Assembly (NCBI RefSeq): GCF_006386545.1
Contig: NZ_SWAR01000003.1
Location: 124,001 to 188,000 of the forward strand
Direction: 5' to 3'
Length of the DNA stretch: 64,000 nucleotides
Source of the DNA: Methylibium rhizosphaerae
GTDB lineage: Bacteria > Pseudomonadota > Gammaproteobacteria > Burkholderiales > Burkholderiaceae_C
The notes beneath the pieces were generated by a model. The model made no database searches. It was not told the origin of the DNA and worked only from the letters and a program-made list of their open reading frames with translations. The translations under genes were made by a program, and so were the position numbers. Positions 43,851 to 52,440 of this stretch are shown here, piece by piece. Numbering within the stretch: position 1 is the first letter of the stretch; the number at the start of each line of letters is the position of its first letter.

Positions 43851-44711
43851 TCATCCTTTGACGGCACCGGCAGTCAGGCCGCGCACAAAGTACTTGCCCG
43901 CAACGATGTAGACGATCAGCGTGGGCAGGCCCGCGATCATCGCGGCGGCCATGTCCACGTTGTATTCCTTGACCACGCTCGAGGTGTTGGCCAGGTTGTT
44001 CAGGCCCACGGTGATCGGCTTCGAGTCGGAGCCGGAGAACACCACGCCGAACAGGAAGTCGTTCCAGATGTTGGTGAACTGCCAGATCAGCGTGACCACG
44101 AGGATGGGCGTGGACAGCGGCAGCACGATGCGGAAGAAGATCTTCCAGAAGCCCGCACCGTCGAGCATGGCCGCCTTGATCAGCTCGTCGGGCAGTCCGA
44201 CGTAGTAGTTGCGGAAGAACAGCGTGGTGGAGGGCAGGCCGCACAGGATGTGCACGATCACCAGGCCCCAGATCGAGCTCGCGAGCCCGAACCAGCCGAG
44301 GATCTGCGACATGGGCAGCAGCACCACCTGCAGCGGCATGAACACGCCGAACAGCAGCAACGCGAACATGACCTCGCTGCCGCGGAAGCGCCACTTGCTG
44401 AGCACGTAGCCGTTGATGGCGCCCAGCGAGGTGGAAACCGCCACCGCCGGCACGATCATCAGCACCGAGTTCCAGAAGAAGGGCTTCAGGCCGCCGCAGT
44501 CCACGCCGGTGCAGGCGGAAGACCAGGCCTTGCTCCAGGCCTCGAAGCTGGGCGAGGCCGGCAGTGCCAGCAGGCTGCCGCCGCGGATCTCGTCCATGCC
44601 CTTGAGCGACGTGGTGATCATCACGTACAGCGGCGCGAGAAAGAAGATGGCGAAGCCGATGAGCAGGCTCCACAGGATCACGCGATGAATCGTGTTCGCG
44701 TTCGCGTTCAT
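43851..44711 (-). CDS. gtsC: Glucose/mannose-type ABC transporter permease GtsC
   Basis: Inner-membrane permease of 286 residues with six hydrophobic segments and the binding-protein-dependent transport motif near residues 180-200 (PDELIKAAMLDGAGFWKIFF). It contains a long periplasmic loop with two cysteines between the first helices (SSACTGVDCGG). It overlaps gtsB by 4 bp. Together they form the CUT1-family channel for the sugar bound by GtsA. Confidence 0.9.
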   Translation of the reverse strand: MNANANTIHRVILWSLLIGFAIFFLAPLYVMITTSLKGMDEIRGGSLLALPASPSFEAWSKAWSSACTGVDCGGLKPFFWNSVLMIVPAVAVSTSLGAINGYVLSKWRFRGSEVMFALLLFGVFMPLQVVLLPMSQILGWFGLASSIWGLVIVHILCGLPSTTLFFRNYYVGLPDELIKAAMLDGAGFWKIFFRIVLPLSTPILVVTLIWQFTNIWNDFLFGVVFSGSDSKPITVGLNNLANTSSVVKEYNVDMAAAMIAGLPTLIVYIVAGKYFVRGLTAGAVKG

Positions 44712-45589
44712 TTGCGCGACCTCAGTTCACTGTAGAGATAAGGCACCACGATGGCGGCCACGGTGGCCAGCATGATGGTGGCCGAGGCGGCGCCCAGGTT
44801 GATCTGCCCGCGCGAGAAGGCCATCGCATACATGAAGGTGGCCGGCAGGTCGGTGGCATAGCCGGGGCCGCCGGCGGTGAGCGCCATCACCAGGTCGAAG
44901 CTCTTGATCGCGATGTGCGACAGCACCATCAGCGTCGAGAAGAACACCGGCCGCAGGCTCGGGATGAGGATGCGCCAGTAGATGCGCGGCAGCGACGCGC
45001 CGTCGACCTGCGCCGCCTTGATGATGGATTCGTCGATGCCGCGCAGGCCGGCCAGGAAGAGGGCCATCACGAAGCCGGAGCTCTGCCAGACGCCCGCGAT
45101 CACCACGCAGTAGATCGCGTAGTCGGGGTTGACCAGCCAGTCGAAGCTGAAGCTCGTCCACCCCCAGTCATTCATCACCTTTTCAAGCCCGAGGCCCGGG
45201 TTCAGGATCCATTTCCATGCCGTGCCGGTGACGATGAAGCTGAGCGCCATCGGGTACAGGTAGATGGTGCGCAGGGCGCCCTCGGCGCGGATCTTCTGGT
45301 CCAGCAGCACCGCCAGCAGCAGGCCCAGCGCCATGGCGCCGCCGATGAACAGCGTGCCGAAGATCACCAGGTTCTTGAGCGCCACCTGGAACCGCTCGCT
45401 CTCGAACAGCGTGACGTAGGGTTCGAAGCCGGCGAATTCGTAGTTGGGCAGAAGGCGCGAGGCCGACACCGAGAAGTAGCCGTTCCAGGCGATGAGCCCG
45501 TAGATGAAGGCGAAGCCCAGCACGAAGGAGGGCGCCACCACCAGCTTGGGCAGCCAGTTGCGGACTGCGGGGGACGGGGCAGTACTCAT
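44708..45589 (-). CDS. gtsB: Glucose/mannose-type ABC transporter permease GtsB
   Basis: Inner-membrane permease of 293 residues with six hydrophobic segments and the EAA-type cytoplasmic loop DESIIKAAQVDGASLPRIYW near residues 190-210. ATG 45589 follows a short spacer after the intercistronic terminator; an earlier start at 45613 would include terminator sequence. It overlaps gtsC by 4 bp. Expression should be lower than that of gtsA because of the terminator upstream. Confidence 0.9.
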   Translation of the reverse strand: MSTAPSPAVRNWLPKLVVAPSFVLGFAFIYGLIAWNGYFSVSASRLLPNYEFAGFEPYVTLFESERFQVALKNLVIFGTLFIGGAMALGLLLAVLLDQKIRAEGALRTIYLYPMALSFIVTGTAWKWILNPGLGLEKVMNDWGWTSFSFDWLVNPDYAIYCVVIAGVWQSSGFVMALFLAGLRGIDESIIKAAQVDGASLPRIYWRILIPSLRPVFFSTLMVLSHIAIKSFDLVMALTAGGPGYATDLPATFMYAMAFSRGQINLGAASATIMLATVAAIVVPYLYSELRSRK

Positions 45590-45610
45590 GAAGCCTTGAG
45601 GGTCGTCTGT

Positions 45611-45650
45611 CAAAAAAAGGCCGGCCAGGGCCTGTCACCCTGGCCGGCCT
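45611..45650 (-). terminator. Strong intercistronic terminator between gtsA and gtsB
   Basis: On the minus strand a perfect 13-bp stem (AGGCCGGCCAGGG with its complement, 7-nt loop) is followed directly by seven T residues (complement of 45612-45618). It lies after the gtsA stop and before the gtsB start. This is a textbook intrinsic terminator, and read-through would supply the permeases. Confidence 0.9.
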
Positions 45651-45698
45651 CAATGCTGCTTCAGCAGTTCACACACACGAAGATCGGTCTAACCCTCA

Positions 45699-46961
45699 TC
45701 ACTTGGTGCGGGCGGCGGCAGCGATCTTGTCCTTTGCCTCGGCCACGGTCATCTTGTCGCTGTTCCAGTAGTTGGACACCGCGTCCTTGATCGCGCCTTC
45801 GGCGGCCGACGAGACGGCCATGCCGTGGGCGATGGAAGGCACCAGCCCGCCCGACTTGGACGAATCGACGAAGTCCTTCGACGAGGCCTTGGCGCAGTCG
45901 TCGAACTTGTCCATCGGCATGTTCAGGCGCACCGGGATCGAGCCCTTGTTCAGGTTGAAGACTTCCTGGAACTGGGTGCTCATGATCTCGGCGGCCAGGT
46001 CCTTCTGGGCGGCGATGTTGGCCTGGTCCTTCAGCTGGAACATCGCGAACGAGTCCACGTTGTAGGTGTAGGCCTTGGCGGTGCCGGGGGCGGCCACGCA
46101 GCCGAAATCCTTGCCCGGCACCTTGCCGGCCGCCAGGAACTCGCCCTTGGCCCAGTCGCCCATGATCTGCATGCCGGCCTGGCCGTTGATGACCATGGCG
46201 GTGGCCAGGTTCCAGTCGCGGCCCGGGGCGTTCTTGTCGGTGTAGTCCTTGATCTTCTTGAAGGTGGTGAGCACCTGGTCCATGGTCGCGCTCTTCAGCG
46301 CGTTCTGGTCCAGCTGCACCAGCGCCTTCTTGTAGAAGTCGGTGCCGCCCACGCCCAGCGCCACGGCTTCGAACGTGGTGAAGTCCTGCCAGTTCTGGCC
46401 GCCGTGTGCGACGGCGACGATGCCGGCCTTCTTCAGCGCTTCGGCGGCGGTGAAGAACTCGTCCCAGGTGGTCGGCACCTTGGCGCCGGCCTTCTTGAAC
46501 GCTTCCGGGTTGGTCCACAGCCAGTTCACGCGGTGCACGTTCACCGGCGCGGCGACGTAGTTGCCCTTGTACTTGAGGCCGTCGGCGATGGCCTTGGGCA
46601 GCAGTTCGTCCCACTTGTTGGCCTTGGCCACGTCGTCCATGTTGGCCAGCACGCCTTCGCGCGCCCATTCCTGGATCGACGGCCCCTTGATCTGCGCGGC
46701 CGAGGGCGGGTTGCCCGAGACGACGCGCGACTTCAGCACGGTCATGGCGGAGTCGCCGCCGCCGCCGGCCACCGCGAAGTCCTTCCAGCGGTGGCCCTTC
46801 TTCTGCAGGGTGAGCTTCAGCGCTGTGGCCGCCTTGGCCTCGCCGCCCGACGTCCACCAGTGCAGCACCTCGATTTCACCTGCCTGAGCAGCGGTGGCAC
46901 CCAGCAGGCCAGCGGCCGCCAGCGCCCAGCTCATGCGGCTCAGTGTGCGTTGCGTTGTCAT
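45699..46961 (-). CDS. gtsA: Glucose/mannose-type ABC transporter substrate-binding protein GtsA
   Basis: Periplasmic sugar receptor of 420 residues with a Sec signal peptide cleaved near residue 27 (AAQAG). The mature N-terminus EIEVLHWWTSGGEAKAA and the blocks AVAGGGGDSAMTVLKSR and APVNVHRVNWLWTNP closely follow Pseudomonas GtsA, the glucose-binding protein of GtsABCD. It is the first gene of the operon and stands before a strong terminator, typical for a receptor needed in excess. A 14-bp dyad lies in its leader. Confidence 0.92.
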   Translation of the reverse strand: MTTQRTLSRMSWALAAAGLLGATAAQAGEIEVLHWWTSGGEAKAATALKLTLQKKGHRWKDFAVAGGGGDSAMTVLKSRVVSGNPPSAAQIKGPSIQEWAREGVLANMDDVAKANKWDELLPKAIADGLKYKGNYVAAPVNVHRVNWLWTNPEAFKKAGAKVPTTWDEFFTAAEALKKAGIVAVAHGGQNWQDFTTFEAVALGVGGTDFYKKALVQLDQNALKSATMDQVLTTFKKIKDYTDKNAPGRDWNLATAMVINGQAGMQIMGDWAKGEFLAAGKVPGKDFGCVAAPGTAKAYTYNVDSFAMFQLKDQANIAAQKDLAAEIMSTQFQEVFNLNKGSIPVRLNMPMDKFDDCAKASSKDFVDSSKSGGLVPSIAHGMAVSSAAEGAIKDAVSNYWNSDKMTVAEAKDKIAAAARTK

Positions 46962-46990
46962 CCTTTGACTCCTCTTTCAGTGTTGTTCAG

Positions 46991-47004
46991 CTTGAGCACT
47001 CAAG
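46991..47004. promoter_or_regulatory. Dyad upstream of gtsA
   Basis: CTTGAG and CTCAAG form a 6-bp inverted repeat around CA, 30 bp upstream of the gtsA start. An AT-rich patch with ATTAATTAAT lies at 47021-47030 and could hold the promoter -10 region. Candidate operator for a sugar-responsive regulator not encoded here. Confidence 0.4.
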
Positions 47005-47143
47005 CGGCGCAATGTTAAAGATTAATTAATGCGTCCTTAAACTGGTGTTTACCCTCGTTTCGATATGCTCAAGTCACGGCCGCAGCCGCCGAAGAGGGCG
47101 CATCACCTAGCCCCGCAGGCCAACGGCTTGCCTCTCCCATTCC

Positions 47144-48307
47144 GTGACCATTGAAGCTGCCGCCCAGCACCTGCCCCCCGGCCAGCCAGAGGAGATGCAG
47201 GCCCGCGCCCGGCGTCGCCGCGGCGAAAGGTTGCGCATGCTGGGGCTGGTGTTCGTCAGCTACCTGTTCGATTCGGGGATGCTGGGGATGCTGGGGCTGG
47301 CCGGCGCAATGGACCCGCTGGCCGCCGGCTATTACGCACTGGGCGGCGCCGCTGCCTGCCTGGGCTTCTATCTCGCGCTGCGAGGCGGCTGGAGCGAGCG
47401 CTTCCAGGACCCCTACCTGACCAGCGCGCAGATCGTCACCGCCTCGACCCTGCAGCTGGTGGTCGCCTGGCTGGCGCCGCAGGTGGGCGCGCTGCTGCTG
47501 TGCATCATCTTCCTGGTGTTCTCCTTCAGCGCCTTGCGGCTCACGCTGCGGCAGCTGGTGCCGGTGTGGGCGGCGGTTTCGCTGGGCATCGTGGCGGTGG
47601 TGCTGCTGTCGGGGAAGCCGCTCGCGCTGCCGGCGGCCACGCCGTGGCAGGCGGTGCTGTCGGGCCTGTGGGTCTCGTTCACCGTCGGGCGCTGTGCATT
47701 CGTCGGCCTGTATGGGGCGTCGGTGCGCGAGCTGCTCGGTTCGCGCAACCGAGAGCTGGCCGCCGCCCAGGGGCGCCTGCAGGACCTGGCCTCGCGCGAC
47801 GAGCTGACCGGGGCGCTCAACCGGCGGGCCATCATGGGCATCGTGTCCGAGCATCTCGAACGCCGGCGGCAGGGCGGCCCGGCGTTCGCCGTCGCGCTGC
47901 TGGACCTCGACCACTTCAAGCAGGTCAACGACCGCCACGGCCACCTTGTCGGCGATGAAGTGCTGCGCCGCTTCGTCATCACGGCCGCACGCAGCCTGCG
48001 TGGCGGCGACCGCATGGGCCGCTACGGCGGCGAGGAATTCCTGCTGCTCATCGACGGCGCCATCGACGCCGAGGCAGCGCGTGCGGTGGCCGAGCGGCTG
48101 CGGCAGGCCACCGAGTCGCAGGCCTGGGGCGAGGTGGCCGCCGGACTGCAGGTCACCATGTCGGCCGGGCTGGCGTTCGCGGACGGCGCCTCGGGCCTCG
48201 AGCAACTGCTGCAGCGGGCGGACGAGGCGCTCTACGCGGCCAAGAGCGGCGGCCGCAACCGGGTGTGCACCGCCGCCGAGGCGCGACAGGTCACCGCGCC
48301 CGCCTGA
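47144..48307 (+). CDS. Membrane-bound GGDEF diguanylate cyclase
   Basis: Cyclic di-GMP synthase of 387 residues. About six hydrophobic helices (residues 32-190) form an uncharacterised membrane sensor region, followed by a short coiled segment (about 195-215) and a GGDEF domain. The active motif is GGEEF at 295-299. RGGD at 286-289 is the inhibitory RxxD site at the correct five-residue distance. Translation is proposed from GTG 47144; upstream lies the gtsA promoter region. Its 3' end overlaps the convergent histidine kinase gene by 17 bp. Confidence 0.88.
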   Translation: MTIEAAAQHLPPGQPEEMQARARRRRGERLRMLGLVFVSYLFDSGMLGMLGLAGAMDPLAAGYYALGGAAACLGFYLALRGGWSERFQDPYLTSAQIVTASTLQLVVAWLAPQVGALLLCIIFLVFSFSALRLTLRQLVPVWAAVSLGIVAVVLLSGKPLALPAATPWQAVLSGLWVSFTVGRCAFVGLYGASVRELLGSRNRELAAAQGRLQDLASRDELTGALNRRAIMGIVSEHLERRRQGGPAFAVALLDLDHFKQVNDRHGHLVGDEVLRRFVITAARSLRGGDRMGRYGGEEFLLLIDGAIDAEAARAVAERLRQATESQAWGEVAAGLQVTMSAGLAFADGASGLEQLLQRADEALYAAKSGGRNRVCTAAEARQVTAPA

Positions 48308-49775
48308 ACACCAGCCGCACGCACAGCCCCTGGGGCTGCACCGGCTGTAGCGACACGCTGCCGGCGTGGCGTTCGACGATCTCCTTCACGATGGCGAGGC
48401 CCAGGCCGCAGCCGCTGCCTTCGTGGGTGGCCCGCACGAACCGCTCGAACACCCGCTCGCGGTCGGCTTCGGCGATGCCGGGGCCGTTGTCCTCCACCTC
48501 GGCCACCGCGTGCAGGCCTTCGGCACGCACCCGCACCGTGACTTCGGTGCCGCGGCCGGCATAGCGGATCGCGTTGTCGATCAGGTTGGCCAGCGCCTCC
48601 CGGATGAGCAAGGCATTGCCCTCCACCTCCACTGGCGCTTCGCGGGCGCCGAGTGCGTCGAAGCCGAGGTCGATGCCGGCCTGCAGCGCCCGGGGTACCT
48701 GTTCGGCGGTGAGCTCGCGGGCGAGCTTGGCGAGGTCGAAGCGGGTGCGCCCCTGGGCGGCTGCCGACTCCGGCTCGGCGCGCGCCAGCGTGAGCAGCTG
48801 GCTCACCAGGTGGGCGCTGCGATTGGCGCTTTCGTGCACCCGCTTCAGGCGCGCCTTCAGCGCCGTCATGGCCGCCTCGTCGTGCAGCTTGGCGGGGTCG
48901 GCGATGTCCTGCAGCGCCAGCTCGGTCTGGCTCTTCAGGCCGGCCAGGGGCGTGCGCAGCTGGTGCGCCGCATCGCTGATGAAGCGCCGCTGCTTGCTCA
49001 CGCTTTCATGCACGGCGGCCAGCAGGCTGTTGAGCGCCTTGGCCAGCGCGCGCACCTCGTCGGGCGCCGACTCGATCTCGATGGGGGCGAGGTCGTTCGG
49101 CGCACGGTCCTTCACCGCGTCGCGCAGCCGCGCCAGCGGCGCCAGGCCGGCGCGGATGCCGGCCCACACGATGAGCGACATCAGGCCCACCAGCATCGAC
49201 AGCGGCAGGGCCGTGTCGATCAGGATGCGCCGCGCCAGCCCCTCGCGGCTGGCGCGGCTCTTGGCCAGCTGCACCAGCATGCGCTGCGGCTCGCCTTCTT
49301 CGCCGTAGGCCAGGTAGAGCGCCGCCACCCGCACCGGCGTGTCGCCCACCATGCCGTCGTAGAAATAGGGCGCATCGAGCACCGGCTTGGTGATGGGCGG
49401 CGGCGCCGGCAGGCGGTTGTTGCCCAGGATGAACTGCCCCGGCGGCGCGCTCACCATGTAGTAGACCTTGTCGTCGGCGTCGGTCTCGATGATGTCCTGC
49501 GCGGCCCGCGGGAAGTCGATGAACAGGCCGTTGCCGATCGGCTTGACCTGGCGCGCCAGGGCCCGCGAGCTCTGGTAGAGGCTGCGGTCGATGGCCAGGT
49601 TGGCATAGCGCGCCGCCACGTCGTAGGTCACCCAGGCGGCGGCCAGCCACAGCACCAGTTGCGGCAGCAGCAGCCACAGCAGCAGATGCCGGTGCAGGGA
49701 GCGCGACACGGGCGACACGCCCGGCACGCCGCTGATGAGCCGGCGCAGCCCCTGCCAGGAACGCTGCAGCATCAA
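48291..49775 (-). CDS. Sensor histidine kinase with 2CSK_N-type sensor (TctE/QseC-like)
   Basis: Inner-membrane kinase of 494 residues. Membrane helices at about residues 28-50 and 188-208 flank a periplasmic domain that resembles the two-component sensor kinase N-terminal (2CSK_N) domain. The dimerisation helix carries His271 in DAAHQLRTPLAGL, and the ATPase region (NLIDNAIRYAG, DNGPGI, GLGLAIVKEI) is complete. ATG 49775 overlaps the regulator gene by 4 bp; the kinase partners that regulator. A binding-protein gene without permeases lies just upstream, as in TctC-TctDE arrangements, which hints at the ligand route. Confidence 0.9.
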   Translation of the reverse strand: MMLQRSWQGLRRLISGVPGVSPVSRSLHRHLLLWLLLPQLVLWLAAAWVTYDVAARYANLAIDRSLYQSSRALARQVKPIGNGLFIDFPRAAQDIIETDADDKVYYMVSAPPGQFILGNNRLPAPPPITKPVLDAPYFYDGMVGDTPVRVAALYLAYGEEGEPQRMLVQLAKSRASREGLARRILIDTALPLSMLVGLMSLIVWAGIRAGLAPLARLRDAVKDRAPNDLAPIEIESAPDEVRALAKALNSLLAAVHESVSKQRRFISDAAHQLRTPLAGLKSQTELALQDIADPAKLHDEAAMTALKARLKRVHESANRSAHLVSQLLTLARAEPESAAAQGRTRFDLAKLARELTAEQVPRALQAGIDLGFDALGAREAPVEVEGNALLIREALANLIDNAIRYAGRGTEVTVRVRAEGLHAVAEVEDNGPGIAEADRERVFERFVRATHEGSGCGLGLAIVKEIVERHAGSVSLQPVQPQGLCVRLVFRRAR

Positions 49776-50473
49776 GCCGCGGCCGGCTCGAGCAGGTAGC
49801 CCAGGCCGCGCACCGTGCGGATGCTGAGGCCGGAGTCTTCAAGCTTGCGGCGCAGGCGGTGGATGTAGACCTCGAGCGAACTCGGGCCGGCGTCGCTGGG
49901 TTCGAGCTCCCAGGCCTGGGCGATCTGGTCCTTGGTGACCACCTTTTCGCGCTGGCTGAGCAGCAGGTCGAGCAGCAGCCACTCGCGCGGCGACAGGTCG
50001 ATGGGTTCGCCGTCGACGCTGGCGCGGCGGGCGTCGCGATCGAAGCTCAGGCGGGCGGCATGCTGCACGCCGTCGTTGCCTGCTGCCGGAGCCACCTGCT
50101 GGCCGGCGGCGGCCTGGGCACGCCGCAGCAGCGCGCGGATGCGTGCCTCCAGCTCCGGAAAGTCGAACGGCTTGGTGAGGTAGTCGTCGGCGCCGGCGTT
50201 CAGTCCGGCCACGCGGTTGTCGAGCCCGTCGAGTGCGGTGAGGATCACCAGCGGCAGCGCGGGCTTGGCGGCACGCACCTTCTTGAGCACGCTCAAGCCG
50301 TCCACCAGCGGCAGGCCCAGGTCGATGACCCCGAAGTCGAACATCTGCCGCAGCAGCAGGTATTCGGCCACTGCACCGTTTTCAGCCACCTCCACTTCGA
50401 AACCCGCCTGGCGCAGGTTGGAACTCAGCGCATCGGCGAGGCAGGCGTCGTCTTCGGCAAGGAGCAGCTTCAT
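49772..50473 (-). CDS. OmpR-family response regulator (TctD/QseB-like)
   Basis: DNA-binding regulator of 233 residues: a receiver domain with Asp51 as phosphorylation site (GVIDLGLPLVDG) plus the acidic pair in LLLAEDDA, and a winged-helix effector domain at about 135-228 (SPREWLLLDLLLSQREKVV, then VYIHRLRRKLE). It overlaps its kinase gene by 4 bp. The upstream gap to the binding-protein gene is 74 bp and shows no clear terminator, so all three genes may share a transcript. Confidence 0.92.
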   Translation of the reverse strand: MKLLLAEDDACLADALSSNLRQAGFEVEVAENGAVAEYLLLRQMFDFGVIDLGLPLVDGLSVLKKVRAAKPALPLVILTALDGLDNRVAGLNAGADDYLTKPFDFPELEARIRALLRRAQAAAGQQVAPAAGNDGVQHAARLSFDRDARRASVDGEPIDLSPREWLLLDLLLSQREKVVTKDQIAQAWELEPSDAGPSSLEVYIHRLRRKLEDSGLSIRTVRGLGYLLEPAAA

Positions 50474-50547
50474 GGGACGCGAGCTTAATGCCTAACGCCC
50501 CGTTCACGATGCTTGAAATCCCGAGGTGTCGGCCGAAAGGGCGGCCG

Positions 50548-51693
50548 TCACCCCAGCAGCCGGCCGTCTCCGAGCAGCAGGGCCTGCGTGACGAAGCTGC
50601 TGCCACGGCGCTGTGCGCCGAACTGGATGGCGAAGCCGCCCAGGTCGGCGGGGGCGCGCTTGCGAAACTCCGCCAGTGTGTCGGCCCGCGAGGGCGTGCC
50701 CGGCAGGCGCGACAGCACATGGGTGGCATAGCGCGCGGCCAGGTAGCCGCCCAGGCTCACATGCGACGGGTTTTCGTCGAACAGCTGCTTCAGGCCGCTG
50801 CGATAGCTCTGCACCGCCGGCAGGGTGCTGCTCTGCGGGTTGGGCACCACCTGGGTCAGGATGAGCGGCACCGATCGGGTCGGGCTCAGCTGCACAAGGG
50901 TGGGCAGGTCCACGTCGGACAGGCTCATCACGTAGCGCCCCGCGGCGCGGGCGCCCAGGCTCTGCAGGCCGTGGGTGAACCGGGCCAGTTCGATGGTGCC
51001 GCCCAGGAAAAGCAGGATCACCGGAGACTGCGGACCGAGCCGCATGCCCAGGGCTGCCAGGTCTTCGCCGGGGCCGGCCACGAAGGCCTGGGTGCGCAGC
51101 TTCAGGCGCGCCGCCGCCTCCGCCACTTCGGAATGCAAGGCGTATTGATCCCGGGCGCTGGTGTAGACCAGCCCCAGCTCGCCGACGCCCACGCTGCCCA
51201 GGCTGGCCAAGGCATGCCGGATCTGCATCTCGCGGGAGGCGAAGAGCGCAAACACGTCGTCGTTGGCATCCGTGTCGAAACGGGAATCGGCCATCCATGG
51301 CGCCACGTGCGCGATGGCGAGCCCCTCGCGCCGCGCCGCGGCCACGCTTTCCACCGCCAGCCGACCGCCAGCGGTGCCGAGCAGGGCGCAGATCGACGGA
51401 TCGTCGCGCACGGTGGCCAGGGCCTGCCGCAGCGACGCGGGCGTGCCGTCGGTGTTCAGGCTCACGAGCTGGACGGAGCGGCCGCTCCGGTTGAATTCGG
51501 CCAGCCCGATCTGCACGCCGGTGGCGTAATCGCGCGAGAGTTCCTGCTGGTCGGGCGAGCTGTCCAGCAGCTGGGCGACGCGCAGCGTCCTGCTGCCGCG
51601 CGACGGCCCCTGGGCGGCGACGCCCAGGCTGGCCGACAAGCCGGCCGAAAGCGCCAGCACCTGCCGGCGGGTGAGGGGGGCGGTCATGGGCAT
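50548..51693 (-). CDS. Tat-exported periplasmic binding protein (Leu/Ile/Val-binding type)
   Basis: Periplasmic ligand-binding protein of 381 residues with a type I binding fold. The N-terminus has a twin-arginine motif TRRQVLALSAG followed by a hydrophobic stretch and AAQ, suggesting Tat export as a folded protein. The mature part begins LRVAQLLDSSPDQQELSRDYATGV and contains an extracellular-ligand-binding-receptor domain. No ABC permease or ATPase is nearby. It stands between a fasciclin lipoprotein gene and a two-component pair, so a sensory role is plausible. The ATG at 51687 is an alternative start two codons in. Confidence 0.75.
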   Translation of the reverse strand: MPMTAPLTRRQVLALSAGLSASLGVAAQGPSRGSRTLRVAQLLDSSPDQQELSRDYATGVQIGLAEFNRSGRSVQLVSLNTDGTPASLRQALATVRDDPSICALLGTAGGRLAVESVAAARREGLAIAHVAPWMADSRFDTDANDDVFALFASREMQIRHALASLGSVGVGELGLVYTSARDQYALHSEVAEAAARLKLRTQAFVAGPGEDLAALGMRLGPQSPVILLFLGGTIELARFTHGLQSLGARAAGRYVMSLSDVDLPTLVQLSPTRSVPLILTQVVPNPQSSTLPAVQSYRSGLKQLFDENPSHVSLGGYLAARYATHVLSRLPGTPSRADTLAEFRKRAPADLGGFAIQFGAQRRGSSFVTQALLLGDGRLLG

Positions 51694-51748
51694 GTTGTCT
51701 GCCGTTCCAACGAGTCTTTTTTCGAGATGTGAACACCCGGCATGCAGC

Positions 51749-51783
51749 GCGGGCTTGCCACCGGTAACGGCAGGCAAGCCCGC
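51749..51783. terminator. Hairpin between the fasciclin and binding-protein genes
   Basis: GCGGGCTTGCC (51749-51759) pairs with GGCAAGCCCGC (51773-51783) in an 11-bp stem with a 13-nt loop. It lies in the 149-bp gap on the path of minus-strand transcription. A GAGC/GAGA-rich low-complexity stretch flanks it at 51788-51812. There is no adjacent T-run in the minus direction, so termination strength is uncertain. Confidence 0.5.
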
Positions 51784-51842
51784 GAGGAAGCCGAGCGAGA
51801 GAGCGAGCGAGCGGCTGCGTTGGCCGCAGGGTTCTTTTTTGC

Positions 51843-52325
51843 TTACTTCTTGGGCGGCATGAGCACGCGGTCGATCACGTGCACCACGCCGTTGGTGGCC
51901 GGCAGGTCGGCCTGGGTCACCATGGCGTCTTCGACCGTGACGAACGTGCCCGCCTTGGCCAGCGCGACGTTGGCGCCCTGCACGGTCTTCGTGTTGCCGT
52001 TCTTGACGTCGGAGGAGGCCAGCTTGCCCGGCACCACGTGATAGGTCAGCACCGACTTGAGCAGTTCCTTGTCCTTGGCCAGCTCGTCCATGGTCTTGGC
52101 GGGAACGGCCTTGAAGGCGGCGTCGCTCGGCGCGAAGACGGTGTACGGACCTTCGGCGCTCAGGGTCTGCGCGAGGCCGGCGTCGTTGATGAGTTTGTTG
52201 AGAGTGGACAGTTCGGGCGTCTTTGCGGCCGTTTCGGCGATGGTCGCGGGGGCCGAGGTGGTGGCGCAGCCGGCGGCCAAGGCGAGGACGAGAGCCGCGG
52301 GCAGCAGCCAAATGCGATGGGTCAT
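51843..52325 (-). CDS. Fasciclin-domain lipoprotein
   Basis: Envelope protein of 160 residues. The lipobox LAAGC places the lipidated cysteine at residue 20. One fasciclin (FAS1) domain covers about residues 35-158, with the typical H1-like block GPYTVFAPSDAAFKAVP and the YHVVPGKL and NGVVHVIDRVLMP blocks. FAS1 domains usually mediate adhesion. It is divergent from pstS, and three direct Pho-box half-sites face it, so it is probably induced by phosphate starvation. AGGAG lies close to the ATG. Confidence 0.92.
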   Translation of the reverse strand: MTHRIWLLPAALVLALAAGCATTSAPATIAETAAKTPELSTLNKLINDAGLAQTLSAEGPYTVFAPSDAAFKAVPAKTMDELAKDKELLKSVLTYHVVPGKLASSDVKNGNTKTVQGANVALAKAGTFVTVEDAMVTQADLPATNGVVHVIDRVLMPPKK

Positions 52326-52376
52326 GGGAACTCCTTTTAGGTCGTCATCAGGGCCTGGCGGCCCCGGCGCCGCGGA

Positions 52377-52418
52377 GGATAAAAAGCGCTCGTGACAGAA
52401 CCGTGACGTCCGAATGAC
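52377..52418 (-). promoter_or_regulatory. PhoB box and -10 for the fasciclin gene
   Basis: Read on the minus strand, GTCAT (52418-52414), GTCAC (52407-52403) and GTCAC (52396-52392) repeat at exact 11-bp spacing, two of them within CTGTCAT/CTGTCAC. That is the Pho-box arrangement. About 10 bp after the last repeat lies TTTTATCC, a usable -10 region. The fasciclin ATG is 52-54 bp further. Confidence 0.75.
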
Positions 52419-52440
52419 AGCTCCAAGGCACCTGCCGGAG

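Noticed and set aside
51788-51812. GAGC/GAGA-rich stretch as a mobile or regulatory repeat
   Set aside because: Too short and irregular; no flanking direct repeats or conserved partner.
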